Positions 49,283 to 59,293 are shown, numbered from the stretch's first letter. The stretch is DNA of 64,000 nucleotides from an alpha proteobacterium U9-1i (GCA_000974665.1 BBSY01000003.1:620001-684000), one strand, 5' to 3'. Notes: a model not told the origin generated them from the sequence alone. Translations and numbers: made by a program.

Positions 49283-51348
49283 TCCGCGGCCACCCGTTCA
49301 GCGCCAGCCTTGTAGCGCGCGCATTCAGCCATGGTCTTGGAAGCGCGCGCGATCGGGTTGGTGAAATAGAAGTCGCTCACCGCGCTCGCGAACGGGGCGC
49401 TATCGATTTGGCCGTCGGCGCCGATCGCGGCCACATCAAATGCGCCGGCCTCCGTCGCGCCGGGGGCGTAACCCACGTTGCCGAAGCTCGCATGGTCAGC
49501 AATCATCTTGATGCGCAGCGCGTCAACGCTATCGTACGGAAGCGTTTTGCCCATCACAGCAGAGAGAGCGCGCAGGATCGTCCAATCTTCTTTCGCGTCG
49601 CCCTTCGGGAAGGTCGCGCGGCGGCCATATTGCACCCGGCCTTCAGTGTTCACCCAGGTTGCATTCTTCTCGGTGTAGGCGGCGCCCGGCAGGATGACAT
49701 CGGCGCGGTGTGCGCCCTTGTCGCCGTGCGTGCCTATGTAGATCACCGTACCGGCGCTCGGAAGTTCCACTTCATCGACGCCAAGCAACAGCAGCGCTGA
49801 GAGCCCGCCCTTCAGCATCGCTTTTGCGTCTTTGCCGCCCTGCCCGGGCAGAAAGCCGAGATCGAGGCCGGCCACGCGCGCAGCCGCGCTGTGCAGCACG
49901 TTGAAGCCGTTCCAGCCATCGCGCACGACGCCCGCGTCTTTTGCCAGCTTGCCGACAGCGCGCAGCACGGCGGCGCCGTCAGTGCGCGTCAGCGCGCCTT
50001 GGCCGACGATGATCATCGGCTTCTGAGCATTCTTCAGCGCATCGCCAAACGCGCCAAGCTGCGACAGCGATTGCGCACCTGCGCCGATGAACTCGGCCCT
50101 GTAGGTCAAGTCGGTTTGCGGGCCGATCACGCCCACCTGCGCGCCACGCAGCCACGCTTTGCGGATGCGCGCGTTGAGCACTGGCGCTTCGACGCGCGGG
50201 TTGGCGCCGACAAGCAGGATGACATCGGCTTCGTCGATACCGGCGATGGTGGAGTTGAAGAGATACGACTGACGCGGGCCGCCGAGGGCCGCGCCGTCCG
50301 GCCGGCAATCGGTGTTTGCCGATCCAAGCGCGCGGAACAGGTCCAGCGTCGCCTTCATGCTCTCCGCGCAAGCGAGATCGCCGGCGATGGCGCCGATCTT
50401 GTCACCGCCTTGCGACAGCGCGCTCGCGGTAACTGCGAGCGCTTCGTCCCAACTCGCAGCGCGAAGTTTTCCGTTTTCGCGGATGTAGGGCCGGTCTAGG
50501 CGCTGGCGGCTCAAACCGTCCTCGGCGTAGCGCGTTTTGTCGGAAATCCACTCCTCGTTGATCTCTTCGTTGACGCGCGGCAATACGCGGAGCACCGCAT
50601 CGCCCCGCGCATCGACGCGAATGTTGGAGCCAAGCGCGTCCATCACATCGACGCTTTCGGTCTTGCTCAGCTCCCACGGCCGCGCATTGAAGGCATACGG
50701 CTTTGAGGTGAGTGCACCGACCGGGCACAGATCGATGATGTTCGCCGATAACTCGCTCGTCAGCGCGCCCTCGAGGTAGGTTGTGATCTCCATATCCTCG
50801 CCGCGCCCTGTGGCGCCGAGTTCGGGCACGCCGGCGACCTCGGTGGCGAAGCGGACGCAGCGCGTGCATTGGATGCAGCGCGTCATCACCGTCTTGACGA
50901 GCGGCCCCATGAATTTTTCTTCGACCGCGCGCTTATTCTCGTCGAAGCGCGTGCCGCCACGGCCATAAGCGACCGATTGGTCCTGCAGGTCGCACTCACC
51001 GCCCTGATCGCAGATCGGGCAATCGAGCGGGTGATTGATCAGCAGAAACTCCATCACCCCTTCGCGCGCCTTCTTGACGCCCGCGGATTGAGTGATGAGT
51101 TCGTTGAGGACGTTGTCCTTTGGCGGCGGCAAATCCTTCACTTGCTGCGCGCACGAAGCGACCGGCTTTGGGCTTTGACGCCCGCCGACTTTCACTTCGA
51201 TCAAGCACATGCGGCAATTGCCGGCGATCGAGAGGCGCTCATGGTAGCAAAAGCGCGGAATCTCGGCGCCGGCAGCCTCACAAGCCTGCAGCAGCGTGTA
51301 CTCGGGAGGGACGTCGACCTCGATGCCGTCGACGAGAATCTTCGCCAT
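49279..51348 (-). CDS. nuoG: NADH dehydrogenase subunit G, Fe-S (complex I)
   Basis: NuoG (689 residues) carries clusters N1b, N4 and N5. The [2Fe-2S] ligands are in [19 protein letters not shown], the His-coordinated N5 cluster in [17 protein letters not shown], and N4 in [10 protein letters not shown] with a later partner CPVGALTSK. The rest is a molybdopterin-oxidoreductase-like fold without cofactor. The ATG at 51348 gives [21 protein letters not shown] 140-base gap with two hairpins and no clear promoter separates it from the upstream hydrolase gene. Confidence 0.97.
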   Translation of the reverse strand: MAKILVDGIEVDVPPEYTLLQACEAAGAEIPRFCYHERLSIAGNCRMCLIEVKVGGRQSPKPVASCAQQVKDLPPPKDNVLNELITQSAGVKKAREGVMEFLLINHPLDCPICDQGGECDLQDQSVAYGRGGTRFDENKRAVEEKFMGPLVKTVMTRCIQCTRCVRFATEVAGVPELGATGRGEDMEITTYLEGALTSELSANIIDLCPVGALTSKPYAFNARPWELSKTESVDVMDALGSNIRVDARGDAVLRVLPRVNEEINEEWISDKTRYAEDGLSRQRLDRPYIRENGKLRAASWDEALAVTASALSQGGDKIGAIAGDLACAESMKATLDLFRALGSANTDCRPDGAALGGPRQSYLFNSTIAGIDEADVILLVGANPRVEAPVLNARIRKAWLRGAQVGVIGPQTDLTYRAEFIGAGAQSLSQLGAFGDALKNAQKPMIIVGQGALTRTDGAAVLRAVGKLAKDAGVVRDGWNGFNVLHSAAARVAGLDLGFLPGQGGKDAKAMLKGGLSALLLLGVDEVELPSAGTVIYIGTHGDKGAHRADVILPGAAYTEKNATWVNTEGRVQYGRRATFPKGDAKEDWTILRALSAVMGKTLPYDSVDALRIKMIADHASFGNVGYAPGATEAGAFDVAAIGADGQIDSAPFASAVSDFYFTNPIARASKTMAECARYKAGAERVAAE

Positions 51349-51488
51349 GAATCCAATCCGCTTTCGCGGGACGCGCATGACCCATTTATTGCGTCGCCGC
51401 AAGGGGGCGGCGGGCCGCACGTCCGCCTAGTTGCGAATAAATCGCAAACGATCGTGACGACGTTACCGCCCCGCCAAGACGCGAGCGC

Positions 51489-52304
51489 TTAGAGGCGCGC
51501 GATGAGGCGATCTATTTCGGTTGCGACAAGGTCCGGCCGGTCACGCTGCACGTAATGGCCGGCGCCCTCGGCGCGCACGAAACGCGCGTCCTCGAACCGC
51601 TGGTAGAACGCGATCTGCGCTTCCATCCACAAGGCGTGAGCCGTCGCGCCGCCCTCGCCCGTCCATTCCGTGGTTGACGCGATGATCGTCGCCGGGATGC
51701 TGGCAATCCGACGCGGAAACGGCGCGCTGTCTTCGCTTGCACGCACGCCAGCGCCCTCTGCGGCCGCGGCGGGCGGGCGTTCTGGCTGTGGCAAACCACC
51801 GGCGCAGCGAGCTACGCCACGTTGCTCACACAAGGCACGGAATCGTGGCGGCCGCGCATCCACGAACACCATGCCCAACACGTCGCTGCTGTAGATGTCC
51901 GCGAACTTGGCGATGTAGAGCCCGCCGAGCGAATGGCCCACCATAATGTAGGGCGGGTGCACGCCGGCGGCGCGCAGCGTCGCCTTCAACAGCGCGGCCG
52001 CCTCCTCCGATGTTCGCTCCGCATCGTCGGTTGGCGTGCTCGCGCCGTAACCGGGGCGGCTATAAGCAAATGTCGCTACGCCGGAGTGCAGACCGGCGAT
52101 GGTTTGCTCCCACACACCCATGCCGTCGCCCAAGCCGGATTCGAATACAATGGTCGGCCGCCCGTGGCCGCGCCTGGTGTACTCGATATTGAGCCCATCG
52201 ACCCGCGCGAGACCGCCGCGCTCGCCGCTGGTCGCGCACCCCGAAGCTGCTACGCCGAGGCCCGCTAGGGCCGCTCGCCGTGAAATGATCTGTGATCCCG
52301 CCAT
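51489..52304 (-). CDS. Exported alpha/beta hydrolase, probable Tat-dependent lipoprotein
   Basis: A 271-residue hydrolase. The N terminus combines a twin-arginine motif (SRRAALAGL) with a lipobox (AASGC, Cys23), suggesting Tat export and lipidation. The nucleophile is Ser125 in MVGHSLGGLY, the oxyanion region EYTRRGHGRPTIVFESGLGDG, and the probable catalytic His is in GAGHYVQRDRP. Substrate unknown. It lies on the same strand between nuoF/YciI and nuoG but is separated by larger gaps (140 and 402 bases), unlike the tightly packed genes around it, which suggests later insertion. A TTGCGA-TCGCAA hairpin (51431-51447) follows its stop. Confidence 0.82.
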   Translation of the reverse strand: MAGSQIISRRAALAGLGVAASGCATSGERGGLARVDGLNIEYTRRGHGRPTIVFESGLGDGMGVWEQTIAGLHSGVATFAYSRPGYGASTPTDDAERTSEEAAALLKATLRAAGVHPPYIMVGHSLGGLYIAKFADIYSSDVLGMVFVDARPPRFRALCEQRGVARCAGGLPQPERPPAAAAEGAGVRASEDSAPFPRRIASIPATIIASTTEWTGEGGATAHALWMEAQIAFYQRFEDARFVRAEGAGHYVQRDRPDLVATEIDRLIARL

Positions 52305-52485
52305 GTCGGAACGCTACGGCACGCCAACGGGGCCGTCTTGCCCTAATCGACGCCCTCCCGCTCACAACATTGCGATCTGGGCAATCTGCGAGCCTACGCG
52401 ATCGTAACGGGAGTGGGCGCCTTCTGGCCCCCTTTGATGACCAGCGTCCTCCGGCGGACTGGAGTAGCCCGAAAGGCAAGGCGAC

Positions 52486-52644
52486 ATGCCAAACCACCAA
52501 GATCGCAACCAGCAAAAGCAACAAACCCCCAAACGCGACGACGATATTCGCAAGGCGCTGGCGCGCGAGGATATCGAGCGGCCGCAACAGGGTCAGGAAC
52601 GGCGCGACGATCAGAAACGTCGCGAAGACATGGAACGCCGCTAA
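52486..52644 (+). CDS. Possible small, highly charged protein (52 residues)
   Basis: In the 402-base gap between the hydrolase and YciI genes, a plus-strand frame from an ATG at 52486 encodes a very polar peptide rich in Asp, Arg, Gln and Lys (begins MPNHQDRNQQKQQ, ends REDMERR). Only a weak ribosome site (AAGGC) precedes it. A hairpin 30 bases after its stop could end its transcript. The opposite strand is also open from a GTG at 52668 and would give a protein with two hydrophobic stretches; a charged and a hydrophobic reading often mirror each other, so at most one is real. Otherwise nothing is seen in this gap. Confidence 0.33.
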   Translation: MPNHQDRNQQKQQTPKRDDDIRKALAREDIERPQQGQERRDDQKRREDMERR

Positions 52645-52674
52645 GCGGCCTTCCGAGAATTTGAACACCGGGAT

Positions 52675-52694
52675 GGGGCGGCGAAAGCCGCTCC
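52675..52694 (+). terminator. Hairpin, possible weak terminator
   Basis: GGGGCGGC and GCCGCTCC form an 8-bp stem (one G-T pair) with a GAAA tetraloop, followed by ATTTCG. The tail is poor in T, so termination would be weak. It lies between the 52-residue frame and the end of the YciI gene and could serve either strand. Confidence 0.35.
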
Positions 52695-52706
52695 ATTTCG
52701 CTCAGC

Positions 52707-53006
52707 CTAGACTTTCGTCAGCGCCATAGGGCCCACCACCGTCATCCACTCGCGCACGCGCCAGGAATTGACGACGCCGTTCAAAACGTACGGATCGGCC
52801 TTCGCGAATGCTTCCGCAACACTGGCGCTCTCGGCCTTAAACAGCAACATTCCGAGCGGCGGATCGTCGGTCGTGAAGGCCCCGCCCAGCTGCAACTCGT
52901 CACGCGCGACCGAAGCTTGCGCGTGCGCCAGATGCATCGCCCGATGCGGCGCACGCCGATCGCGGAAATCGGCTGGGTAGTCGTAGAAGAGAACGAAGTG
53001 CTTCAT
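52707..53006 (-). CDS. YciI family protein
   Basis: A 99-residue dimeric ferredoxin-like-fold protein of the YCII family (begins MKHFVLFYDYPADF; DPPLGMLLFKAESASVAEAF and ADPYVLNGVVNSWRVREW follow, with the family's His and Asp). The general function of YciI proteins is not settled; related folds act in catabolism of aromatic or halogenated compounds. The ATG at 53006 lies three bases after the nuoF stop, so it is translated from the nuo message. Confidence 0.85.
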   Translation of the reverse strand: MKHFVLFYDYPADFRDRRAPHRAMHLAHAQASVARDELQLGGAFTTDDPPLGMLLFKAESASVAEAFAKADPYVLNGVVNSWRVREWMTVVGPMALTKV

Positions 53007-53008
53007 GA

Positions 53009-54316
53009 CTATTCCGCCGCCACCGGCGTCAGCACCGGGTGTACGCCTTTGGCGCTGCGATAGCGGTCGATGCGCTGTTCGATCTCCGGGCGGAAGTGCT
53101 TGATCAGGCCCTGGATCGGCCACGCGGCGGCATCGCCGAGCGCGCAGATGGTGTGACCCTCGACTTGGCTGGCGACATCGAGCAAGCGGTCGATATCGGC
53201 ATGCTCGGCCTCGCCCTTCGCCATGCGCTCAAGCGTGCGCCACATCCAGCCGGTGCCTTCGCGGCACGGCGTGCACTGGCCGCAGCTTTCGTGCTTGTAG
53301 AAATAGGCGATGCGGGCGATGGCGCGGATAAGATCGGTGGATTGGTCCATCACGATCACCGCCGCCGTACCCAAGCCGCTCTTGAGCGCCGAGAGCGAGT
53401 CGAAATCCATCAATGCCGTCTCGGCTTCATGCGCCGGGATCATCCGCACCGACGAGCCGCCCGGGATCACGGCTTTCAGATTGCCCCAGCCGCCACGCAC
53501 GCCGCCGCAATAAGTTTCGATCAGCTCCTTCAGCGGAATGCTCATCGCCTCTTCGATGTTGCACGGCCGGTTCACGTGGCCCGACACACAGAACACTTTC
53601 GTGCCGGTGTTGTTGGCGCGGCCGAAGCCGGAAAACCATTTCGACCCGCGCCGCAGGATCGTCGGCACCACGGCGATCGACTCGACGTTGTTCACGGTCG
53701 TCGGGCAACCATAGAGACCCACATTCGCCGGGAACGGCGGCTTCAAGCGCGGCTGGCCCTTCTTGCCTTCAAGGCTTTCTAGAAGCGCCGTTTCTTCTCC
53801 ACAAATGTACGCACCAGCGCCATGGTGGACGTAGAGATCGAAATCCCAGCCGTGGATGTTGTTCTTGCCGATGAGCTTGGCCTCGTAGGCCTCCTTCACC
53901 GCGCGTTCTAGCGCCTCGCGCTCATAGACGTACTCGCCGCGCAAATAGACGTAGGCCGCGTGCGCGCGCATGGCGAAGCTGGCGATGAGGCAGCCTTCGA
54001 TCAGCAGATGCGGATCGTGGCGCATCATGTCGCGATCCTTGCAAGTGCCCGGCTCGGATTCGTCGGCGTTGACGACGAGATAGTGCGGGCGATCCTTCAC
54101 CTCTTTCGGCATGAAGCTCCACTTCAGCCCCGTCGGGAAGCCCGCGCCGCCGCGCCCGCGCAGGCCTGAGTCCTTCACCTGCTGGATGATCCAATCCTGG
54201 CCCTGCGCGATCATATCCGCGGTGCCGTTCCAGGCGCCACGCTTCTTCGCGCTCTCCAGATCGGCCCCGTGCGTGCCGTAGAGGTTGAGGAAAATCCGGT
54301 CTTTGTCAGCGAGCAT
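53009..54316 (-). CDS. nuoF: NADH dehydrogenase subunit F, FMN and Fe-S (complex I)
   Basis: NuoF (435 residues) oxidises NADH at FMN and passes electrons to cluster N3. The NADH/FMN loop is [18 protein letters not shown], the second Gly-rich region [19 protein letters not shown], and the [4Fe-4S] ligands are [12 protein letters not shown] with a later Cys in TICALGDAA. Length normal. Flanked by small unknown genes on both sides, with gaps of only two to four bases. Confidence 0.97.
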   Translation of the reverse strand: MLADKDRIFLNLYGTHGADLESAKKRGAWNGTADMIAQGQDWIIQQVKDSGLRGRGGAGFPTGLKWSFMPKEVKDRPHYLVVNADESEPGTCKDRDMMRHDPHLLIEGCLIASFAMRAHAAYVYLRGEYVYEREALERAVKEAYEAKLIGKNNIHGWDFDLYVHHGAGAYICGEETALLESLEGKKGQPRLKPPFPANVGLYGCPTTVNNVESIAVVPTILRRGSKWFSGFGRANNTGTKVFCVSGHVNRPCNIEEAMSIPLKELIETYCGGVRGGWGNLKAVIPGGSSVRMIPAHEAETALMDFDSLSALKSGLGTAAVIVMDQSTDLIRAIARIAYFYKHESCGQCTPCREGTGWMWRTLERMAKGEAEHADIDRLLDVASQVEGHTICALGDAAAWPIQGLIKHFRPEIEQRIDRYRSAKGVHPVLTPVAAE

Positions 54317-54320
54317 TTCG

Positions 54321-54575
54321 CTATCCCCTCGGCGCCATCGTCATGAACAGACGCAACGCAAACCAAATCGCGCCCACGCCGGGCGCCAGAACATACGGGC
54401 TGGTCAGCGGGTGCTGCTGCACCACGCTCATGTACACCGCCAGGCCCGCCAAGCCGATGGCCAGGGCCGCGTAAATGAAGATCGCGCCGCGCTGCAGCCC
54501 GCCTTTGAACGGCTGCTGCTCGAACGGCAGGCGAGATTTGGTGCGATACGCTGGTGGGGGCGGATCAACGCTCAT
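54321..54575 (-). CDS. Small two-helix membrane protein in the nuo operon (84 residues)
   Basis: The protein starts [20 protein letters not shown], then has two membrane helices ([19 protein letters not shown] and [19 protein letters not shown]) and ends at RG. It is the downstream partner of another small membrane protein with which it overlaps by four bases (ATGA), and it precedes nuoF by four bases. No known family is recognised. The arrangement suggests a pair of accessory or assembly proteins for complex I, or simple passengers. Confidence 0.72.
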   Translation of the reverse strand: MSVDPPPPAYRTKSRLPFEQQPFKGGLQRGAIFIYAALAIGLAGLAVYMSVVQQHPLTSPYVLAPGVGAIWFALRLFMTMAPRG

Positions 54576-54772
54576 GGCTTGTGCGTGAACGCTCCCGCTT
54601 GCGCCAACAGCAACACAAACACCGCGCCGCCAATCACCGCGCCACCGATCAACCACGCCAGCTGATCCGTCACCATGTAGAGCGCGAAGCCTCCGCCCAA
54701 AAGCACTGCGTCAGCAATCGATCCTTTGAAGATCGCGGACTTGATCTCCTCCCGACGGGCGTCGTCCGCCAT
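54572..54772 (-). CDS. Small two-helix membrane protein in the nuo operon (66 residues)
   Basis: A 66-residue protein: a charged N terminus (MADDARREEIKSAIFKG), one helix around ADAVLLGGGFALYMVTD and a second LIGGAVIGGAVFVLLLAQAG, ending THKP. The ATG at 54772 shares one base with the nuoE stop; a GTG one codon earlier would overlap by four. Together with the 84-residue gene it fills the nuoE-nuoF junction, where nuoE and nuoF are normally adjacent. Function unknown. Confidence 0.7.
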   Translation of the reverse strand: MADDARREEIKSAIFKGSIADAVLLGGGFALYMVTDQLAWLIGGAVIGGAVFVLLLAQAGAFTHKP

Positions 54773-55425
54773 CACACCTTCTCCGGCAGGTTCGGCAACG
54801 TGAGCGGCTTGGCGAGCGTGCCGTCATAGAGGCTGGCATCCTTGAGCACGTCCGGTCCGCCCTCGGGCGCGGAGGTTTGGCGATTGATCGCCGAGCCCGG
54901 CTTGATCTTCTCACCGCGCGCCAATTGATCGATCAGAGCTTCGAGCGCGGCGGGCGTCAGGTCTTCGTGGTAATAATCGTCAATGGCGATCACCGGCGCG
55001 TTCACGCAGGCGCCGACGCACTCAACCTCTTCCCACGAAAACATGCCATCGGCCGAAACAGCGTGCTTGGCGCCGATGCGGCTCTTGCACACCTCTTTCA
55101 AATCCTCGGCGCCCCGCAGCATGCACGGCGTCGTGCCGCAGAGCTGGAAGTGATGTTTGCCGACCGGGCCGAGGTGGAACATCGTGTAGAAGGTCGCGAC
55201 TTCGAGCACGCGTATCTTAGGCATGTCCAGCAGCTCAGCGATCGCGCGGATCGCGGGTTCCGAGATCCAGCCCTCCTGCTTCTGCACCAGCCACAGGATC
55301 GGGATAACCGCGGAGGCCTTCCGCTCCGGCGGATACTTGGCCATCCACCAGCGCGCAGTTTCCATCGTCGCGGAGGAGAACGCGAAGCTGGCGGGCTGTT
55401 CGGCGGCGAGACGACGGACGCTCAT
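54772..55425 (-). CDS. nuoE: NADH dehydrogenase subunit E, [2Fe-2S] (complex I)
   Basis: NuoE (217 residues) carries cluster N1a beside the FMN of NuoF. A thioredoxin-like fold holds the four Cys: LCGTTPCMLRG (two) and VECVGACVNAP (two). An N-terminal helical part includes VLEVATFYTMF. A C-terminal extension of about 45 residues (GEKIKPGSAINRQTSAPEGG onward) is typical of alphaproteobacterial and mitochondrial 24-kDa homologues. I chose the ATG at 55425, eight bases after the upstream gene. Confidence 0.96.
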   Translation of the reverse strand: MSVRRLAAEQPASFAFSSATMETARWWMAKYPPERKASAVIPILWLVQKQEGWISEPAIRAIAELLDMPKIRVLEVATFYTMFHLGPVGKHHFQLCGTTPCMLRGAEDLKEVCKSRIGAKHAVSADGMFSWEEVECVGACVNAPVIAIDDYYHEDLTPAALEALIDQLARGEKIKPGSAINRQTSAPEGGPDVLKDASLYDGTLAKPLTLPNLPEKV

Positions 55426-55432
55426 CGGGGAC

Positions 55433-55765
55433 TTACCTTGCGAATTCGACGCGGGCGATGCGCCCGTCTTTGATCGTATAGATGGCGGCGACCTCGAAGC
55501 GCTCGCCGCCCGGAGCGCGCTCGACGTCTTCATGGTCGATCACGGTGTTGGCGAAGGCGATCCGGTTCACGAGCCGCGCACGGTTCTGGGGATGGGTCTT
55601 GAACAGGTTCACGTGGCGGGTGCGGATCGCTCCGATGCCCTCGGCCAGCACATCGCCATTGTAAGACGCCAGCACGCAATTGTCGGCGTACACCGCGCAA
55701 AAGCGCTCCACATCTTGCGCGTTGTACGCGTCGAGCTGGGTCTGGACGAGATCGGCGGGGCTCAT
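55433..55765 (-). CDS. NTF2-like / SnoaL-fold protein
   Basis: A 110-residue small cone-fold protein resembling steroid delta-isomerase/SnoaL-like members: QLDAYNAQDVERFCAVYADN at the N terminus, VIDHEDVERAPGGER in the middle and AIYTIKDGRIARVEFAR at the end. The fold serves many enzymes and binding proteins, and no substrate can be named. It is embedded in the nuo operon: start overlaps the upstream membrane-protein gene by four bases and stop lies seven bases before nuoE. Confidence 0.8.
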   Translation of the reverse strand: MSPADLVQTQLDAYNAQDVERFCAVYADNCVLASYNGDVLAEGIGAIRTRHVNLFKTHPQNRARLVNRIAFANTVIDHEDVERAPGGERFEVAAIYTIKDGRIARVEFAR

Positions 55766-56124
55766 GGGCGCGGGTTCCGGTTTCGGCCCGCTGGTTGGGG
55801 CGCCTTGGCGAGGTCAGTCAAGAGCGGCCCCGTTCCCGGCAGGAAACGAAGCACAGCCAGAGTGATCATGCCGGCCACAAAAGCGGCGGCCATATTGAGC
55901 CCGGGCGGCCCGACTTTGAGCAGCATCAGCCAAACAATGGGCACCGGCAGTACGAAACCCAGCGCTTGCACACAAAGCGCGGCGAAATACCGCCCCGGCC
56001 CTCCGGGAAAACTGTCCCGCCGTTTGGGCCGGCCGAAATAGCCCGCGAGGATAGCAATCCCCGCCGTCACGACGACGAAACCGATCAGCGCGTAGAGCAG
56101 CGGGCCGAGAGACACGACGTTCAT
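55762..56124 (-). CDS. Three-helix membrane protein in the nuo operon (120 residues)
   Basis: A 120-residue protein with helices at about residues 7-28 (LLYALIGFVVVTAGIAILAG), 46-68 (YFAALCVQALGFVLPVPIVW) and 75-93 (LNMAAAFVAGMITLAVLRF), and a basic, Pro-rich tail. No family recognised. It overlaps both neighbours by four bases (ATGA), so it is translated with nuoD and nuoE. Candidate accessory factor; function unknown. Confidence 0.7.
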   Translation of the reverse strand: MNVVSLGPLLYALIGFVVVTAGIAILAGYFGRPKRRDSFPGGPGRYFAALCVQALGFVLPVPIVWLMLLKVGPPGLNMAAAFVAGMITLAVLRFLPGTGPLLTDLAKAPQPAGRNRNPRP

Positions 56125-56558
56125 ACGGCGCGCCTCTTGCGGCCTTCGATCTCGTCGAGCTTGGCCAATTGCTTATTAGCGTCGTCGCGCGCCTTTAGCA
56201 GCGTCGCGCGACGGTAGGCGCGCAGGTACGTCTTGATGACTGGCGCTTTCAGCAGAACCCCACGACGGATCAAGATCAGCAGGCCGAGCGCCGGAAGGAA
56301 TGAGAGCGACGACCAGCCCGCCGGCATATCGATGCCGCGTATCTCCATCAAACCCATGCGCAACGGCACCAACACGAAGCCGACGATCAGACCGAGTGTT
56401 AGCCCCTGAACCAGCGCGCCGATGCGCACGCGCTCTGGGTGGTGCTCGACATGCTCGGGCCGAAACGCGAAGAACGAATGCAGCAGAAACGCCAGCGCAA
56501 AACACAGCGCCACTAGCCCCTCGATCCAGAGCATCAACGGCGCATGTTCGGGGTTCAC
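56121..56558 (-). CDS. Membrane protein directly downstream of nuoD (145 residues)
   Basis: A protein of 145 residues from the GTG at 56558, which overlaps the nuoD stop (GTGA), or 137 residues from the ATG at 56534. Three hydrophobic segments ([39 protein letters not shown] and [19 protein letters not shown]) are followed by a charged helical tail ([20 protein letters not shown]...). No family recognised. The tight overlaps on both sides argue that it is a genuine, co-translated gene of the operon. Confidence 0.68.
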   Translation of the reverse strand: MNPEHAPLMLWIEGLVALCFALAFLLHSFFAFRPEHVEHHPERVRIGALVQGLTLGLIVGFVLVPLRMGLMEIRGIDMPAGWSSLSFLPALGLLILIRRGVLLKAPVIKTYLRAYRRATLLKARDDANKQLAKLDEIEGRKRRAV

Positions 56559-57757
56559 CGATCGATTTCTCCGAACACGATGTCGAGCGAGCCCAACACG
56601 GCGGAAACGTCGGCGATCATGTGGCCGCGGCAGAGATAATCCATCGCCGCAAGGTGCGGGAAACCTGGCGCGCGGATTTTCAAACGATACGGCCGGTTGG
56701 TTCCGTCCGAAACGAGATACACGCCAAACTCGCCTTTCGGCGCTTCGACACACGCGTACGCTTCGCCGGCCGGCACGTGGAACCCTTCGGTGTAAAGCTT
56801 GAAGTGATGGATGAGCGCTTCCATCGATTGCTTCATTTCGCCCCGCTTTGGCGGCGCGAACTTGGAATGCGCGGGCATCACCGGACCCGGGCTCTTCCGC
56901 AACAGATCCACGCATTGCAGCATAATTTTGGTGGACTCGCGCATCTCCTCGACGCGGCAGAGATAACGATCATAGCAATCGCCGTTCTTGCCGAGCGGAA
57001 TTTTGAACTCGAGTTCGCTGTAGATTTCGTAGGGCTGCGAGCGGCGCAAATCCCACGCCATGCCAGAGCCGCGCACCATCACCCCAGAGAAGCCCCACTC
57101 CAACGCGTCCTGCTGCGTCACCACGCCAATATCGACGTTGCGCTGCTTGAAGATGCGATTGTTGGTGAGGAGGCCTTCGATGTCGTCGATAGTACGCGGG
57201 AATTGATGGCACCATTCCTCGATGTCGTCGATCAGCTTGGGAGTGAGATCTTGGTGGACGCCGCCTGGACGTACATACGCGGCATGCATGCGCGAACCCG
57301 AAGCGCGCTCATAGAACACCATCAGCTTTTCGCGTTCCTCGAAGCCCCAGAGTGGCGGCGTGAGCGCGCCGACGTCCATCGCTTGAGTGGTGACGTTAAG
57401 GAGATGGTTCAGAATGCGGCCGATCTCCGAGTACAGCACCCGAATGATCGACGCGCGGCGCGGCACTTCGATGCCCGCAAGCTTCTCGATCGCCAGGCAA
57501 TACGCGTGCTCCTGGTTCATCGGCGCCACGTAATCGAGCCGATCAAAGTACGGCAGCGCCTGCAGATAGGTCTTGTACTCGATCAGCTTCTCGGTGCCCC
57601 GGTGCAGCAGACCGATATGCGGATCGACGCGCTCGACGACTTCGCCGTCGAGCTCCAGCACCAGGCGCAACACGCCGTGCGCGGCGGGGTGTTGCGGTCC
57701 GAAATTGATCGTGAATGTGCGCTTCTCTTGCGGCGCGCCAGCGAGATCGTCAGCCAT
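56555..57757 (-). CDS. nuoD: NADH dehydrogenase subunit D (complex I)
   Basis: NuoD (400 residues, 49-kDa subunit) forms the quinone site with Nuo[21 protein letters not shown] contains the quinone-site His residues, followed by [20 protein letters not shown] and the C-terminal [19 protein letters not shown]-type end (here [19 protein letters not shown]). It is separate from nuoC, with which it shares one base. Confidence 0.97.
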   Translation of the reverse strand: MADDLAGAPQEKRTFTINFGPQHPAAHGVLRLVLELDGEVVERVDPHIGLLHRGTEKLIEYKTYLQALPYFDRLDYVAPMNQEHAYCLAIEKLAGIEVPRRASIIRVLYSEIGRILNHLLNVTTQAMDVGALTPPLWGFEEREKLMVFYERASGSRMHAAYVRPGGVHQDLTPKLIDDIEEWCHQFPRTIDDIEGLLTNNRIFKQRNVDIGVVTQQDALEWGFSGVMVRGSGMAWDLRRSQPYEIYSELEFKIPLGKNGDCYDRYLCRVEEMRESTKIMLQCVDLLRKSPGPVMPAHSKFAPPKRGEMKQSMEALIHHFKLYTEGFHVPAGEAYACVEAPKGEFGVYLVSDGTNRPYRLKIRAPGFPHLAAMDYLCRGHMIADVSAVLGSLDIVFGEIDR

Positions 57758-58356
57758 CAGCTCTTAGCCTTCTCGTCACCGGGCAGGTCTCGCGTAATGC
57801 CCTCCCACGGCGAGACGAAATCGAAATTGCGATAGGCCTGCGTGAGCTTCACCGGCTCATACACTACTCGCTCTTGCTCGGGATCGTAACGAACTTGCAC
57901 TTCGCCCGAGAGCGGAAACTCTTTGCGGAGCGGATACCCCTGGAACCCGTAATCGGTGAGTATGCGGCGTAGGTCCGGGTGGTTTGAGAACAAGATGCCG
58001 TACATATCGAATGCCTCGCGCTCGAACCAATCCGCGCACGGGAAGAGGCTCGCGACACTTGGTACGGGCGCAACCTCGTCTGTCTCGATCTTGATGCGGA
58101 TGCGATGGTTCAGCTGCATCGAGAGCAAATGATAGACGACGTCGAAACGCTTCGGTCGCTCAGGATAGTCGACGCCGCAAATGTCGATCAGCGACGTGAA
58201 CCGGCAGCGTGGATCGTCGCGCAGAAACGTGAGTACGGCGACGATCTGTTCGGCCCGCGCATTGATCGTGAGTTCGCCCACACGCACCGCATGGCCTTCG
58301 ACGGCGGAGGTCATGGTCGACGCGATGTGAGCGCCAAGGTCTTCGAGCGCGATCAT
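57757..58356 (-). CDS. nuoC: NADH dehydrogenase subunit C (complex I)
   Basis: NuoC (199 residues, 30-kDa subunit) is part of the connecting module. The signature [20 protein letters not shown], then [20 protein letters not shown], is present; the tail [19 protein letters not shown] is also typical. The ATG at 58356 (MIALEDLG) overlaps the nuoB stop by four bases. Confidence 0.96.
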   Translation of the reverse strand: MIALEDLGAHIASTMTSAVEGHAVRVGELTINARAEQIVAVLTFLRDDPRCRFTSLIDICGVDYPERPKRFDVVYHLLSMQLNHRIRIKIETDEVAPVPSVASLFPCADWFEREAFDMYGILFSNHPDLRRILTDYGFQGYPLRKEFPLSGEVQVRYDPEQERVVYEPVKLTQAYRNFDFVSPWEGITRDLPGDEKAKS

Positions 58357-58925
58357 CGTTCGATTGTCCCTTCGCGGCGAATTTTGCGCTGCAATTGCAA
58401 GATGCCGTACACCAACGCCTCGGCGGTCGGCGGGCAGCCTGGTACGTAAATATCGACCGGCACGATGCGGTCGCAACCACGCACGACGGCATAGCTATAA
58501 TGATAATAGCCGCCGCCGTTCGCGCATGATCCCATCGAGATCACGTAGCGGGGGTTCGGCATCTGGTCATAAACTTTGCGCAACGCCGGCGCCATTTTGT
58601 TGGTCAACGTGCCGGCGACGATCATCACGTCGGACTGGCGCGGGCTGGCGCGCGGAGCAAACCCAAACCGCTCAACGTCATAACGCGGCATCGAGGCTTG
58701 CATCATCTCGACCGCACAACATGCGAGCCCGAATGTCATCCACATCAACGACCCAGTGCGCGCCCAGGTGATCAGATCGTCCGCGGCGGCGACCAGGAAA
58801 CCCTTGTCGGCGAGTTGGTTCGACAATCCGGTGTAAAACGGATCGTTCTCCTTGGCCGGGTAGCCGCCTTCCACGGTCGCACGTCCCGCATCGCCGTAGA
58901 GCACAGGTTTGTCGCTCACTCCCAT
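58353..58925 (-). CDS. nuoB: NADH dehydrogenase subunit B, N2 cluster (complex I)
   Basis: NuoB (190 residues) holds cluster N2, which reduces quinone. Ligands are the adjacent Cys pair in [10 protein letters not shown], Cys in [11 protein letters not shown] and Cys in [12 protein letters not shown]. The ATG at 58925 overlaps nuoA by ten bases; a GTG at 58919 (GTGA overlap) is an alternative start. Confidence 0.96.
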   Translation of the reverse strand: MGVSDKPVLYGDAGRATVEGGYPAKENDPFYTGLSNQLADKGFLVAAADDLITWARTGSLMWMTFGLACCAVEMMQASMPRYDVERFGFAPRASPRQSDVMIVAGTLTNKMAPALRKVYDQMPNPRYVISMGSCANGGGYYHYSYAVVRGCDRIVPVDIYVPGCPPTAEALVYGILQLQRKIRREGTIER

Positions 58926-59293
58926 TCGAGCGCGCCCTTCTTCCATTCGTAGATGAAGCCCACGGTCAACACGCCCAGGAACACCATCATCGACCAGAAG
59001 GTGAACTGCGCGAGTTCCGGCGGCAGATGCGGCAAGGTGATCGCCCAAGGGAAAAGGAACGCCACTTCGAGATCGAAAATGATGAAGAGGATCGACACCA
59101 GGTAGAAGCGCACGTCGAACTTCATGCGCGCATCGTCGAAGGCGTTGAAACCACACTCGTACGCTGAGACTTTTTCCTTGTCGGGGCTCTTCGGCGCGAT
59201 GACGAACGCGGCGACGATGAAGCCGATCCCCAGCGCCGTCGCGACGGCGAAGAAAATCAAAATCGGCAGATAGTCGGTGAGGTCGAGACCCAT
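58916..59293 (-). CDS. nuoA: NADH dehydrogenase subunit A (complex I)
   Basis: NuoA (125 residues) has three membrane helices and the mobile loop with the conserved [20 protein letters not shown], which changes conformation during turnover. First gene of the nuo operon. The ATG at 59293 has a good ribosome site (GGTGGAG). The 120 bases between it and tRNA-Asp should hold the operon promoter; TTGATC...TAGCGT with 17-base spacing occurs there but is not convincing. Confidence 0.96.
   Translation of the reverse strand: MGLDLTDYLPILIFFAVATALGIGFIVAAFVIAPKSPDKEKVSAYECGFNAFDDARMKFDVRFYLVSILFIIFDLEVAFLFPWAITLPHLPPELAQFTFWSMMVFLGVLTVGFIYEWKKGALEWE

Noticed and set aside
51431-51447. Hairpin after the hydrolase as a factor-independent terminator
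   Set aside because: Six-bp stem without T tract, and nuoG downstream would then need its own promoter, which was not evident.
56300-57835. A 511-codon plus-strand open frame antisense to nuoD
   Set aside because: His/Arg-rich translation, mirror of a clear nuoD gene; no ribosome site and no domain.
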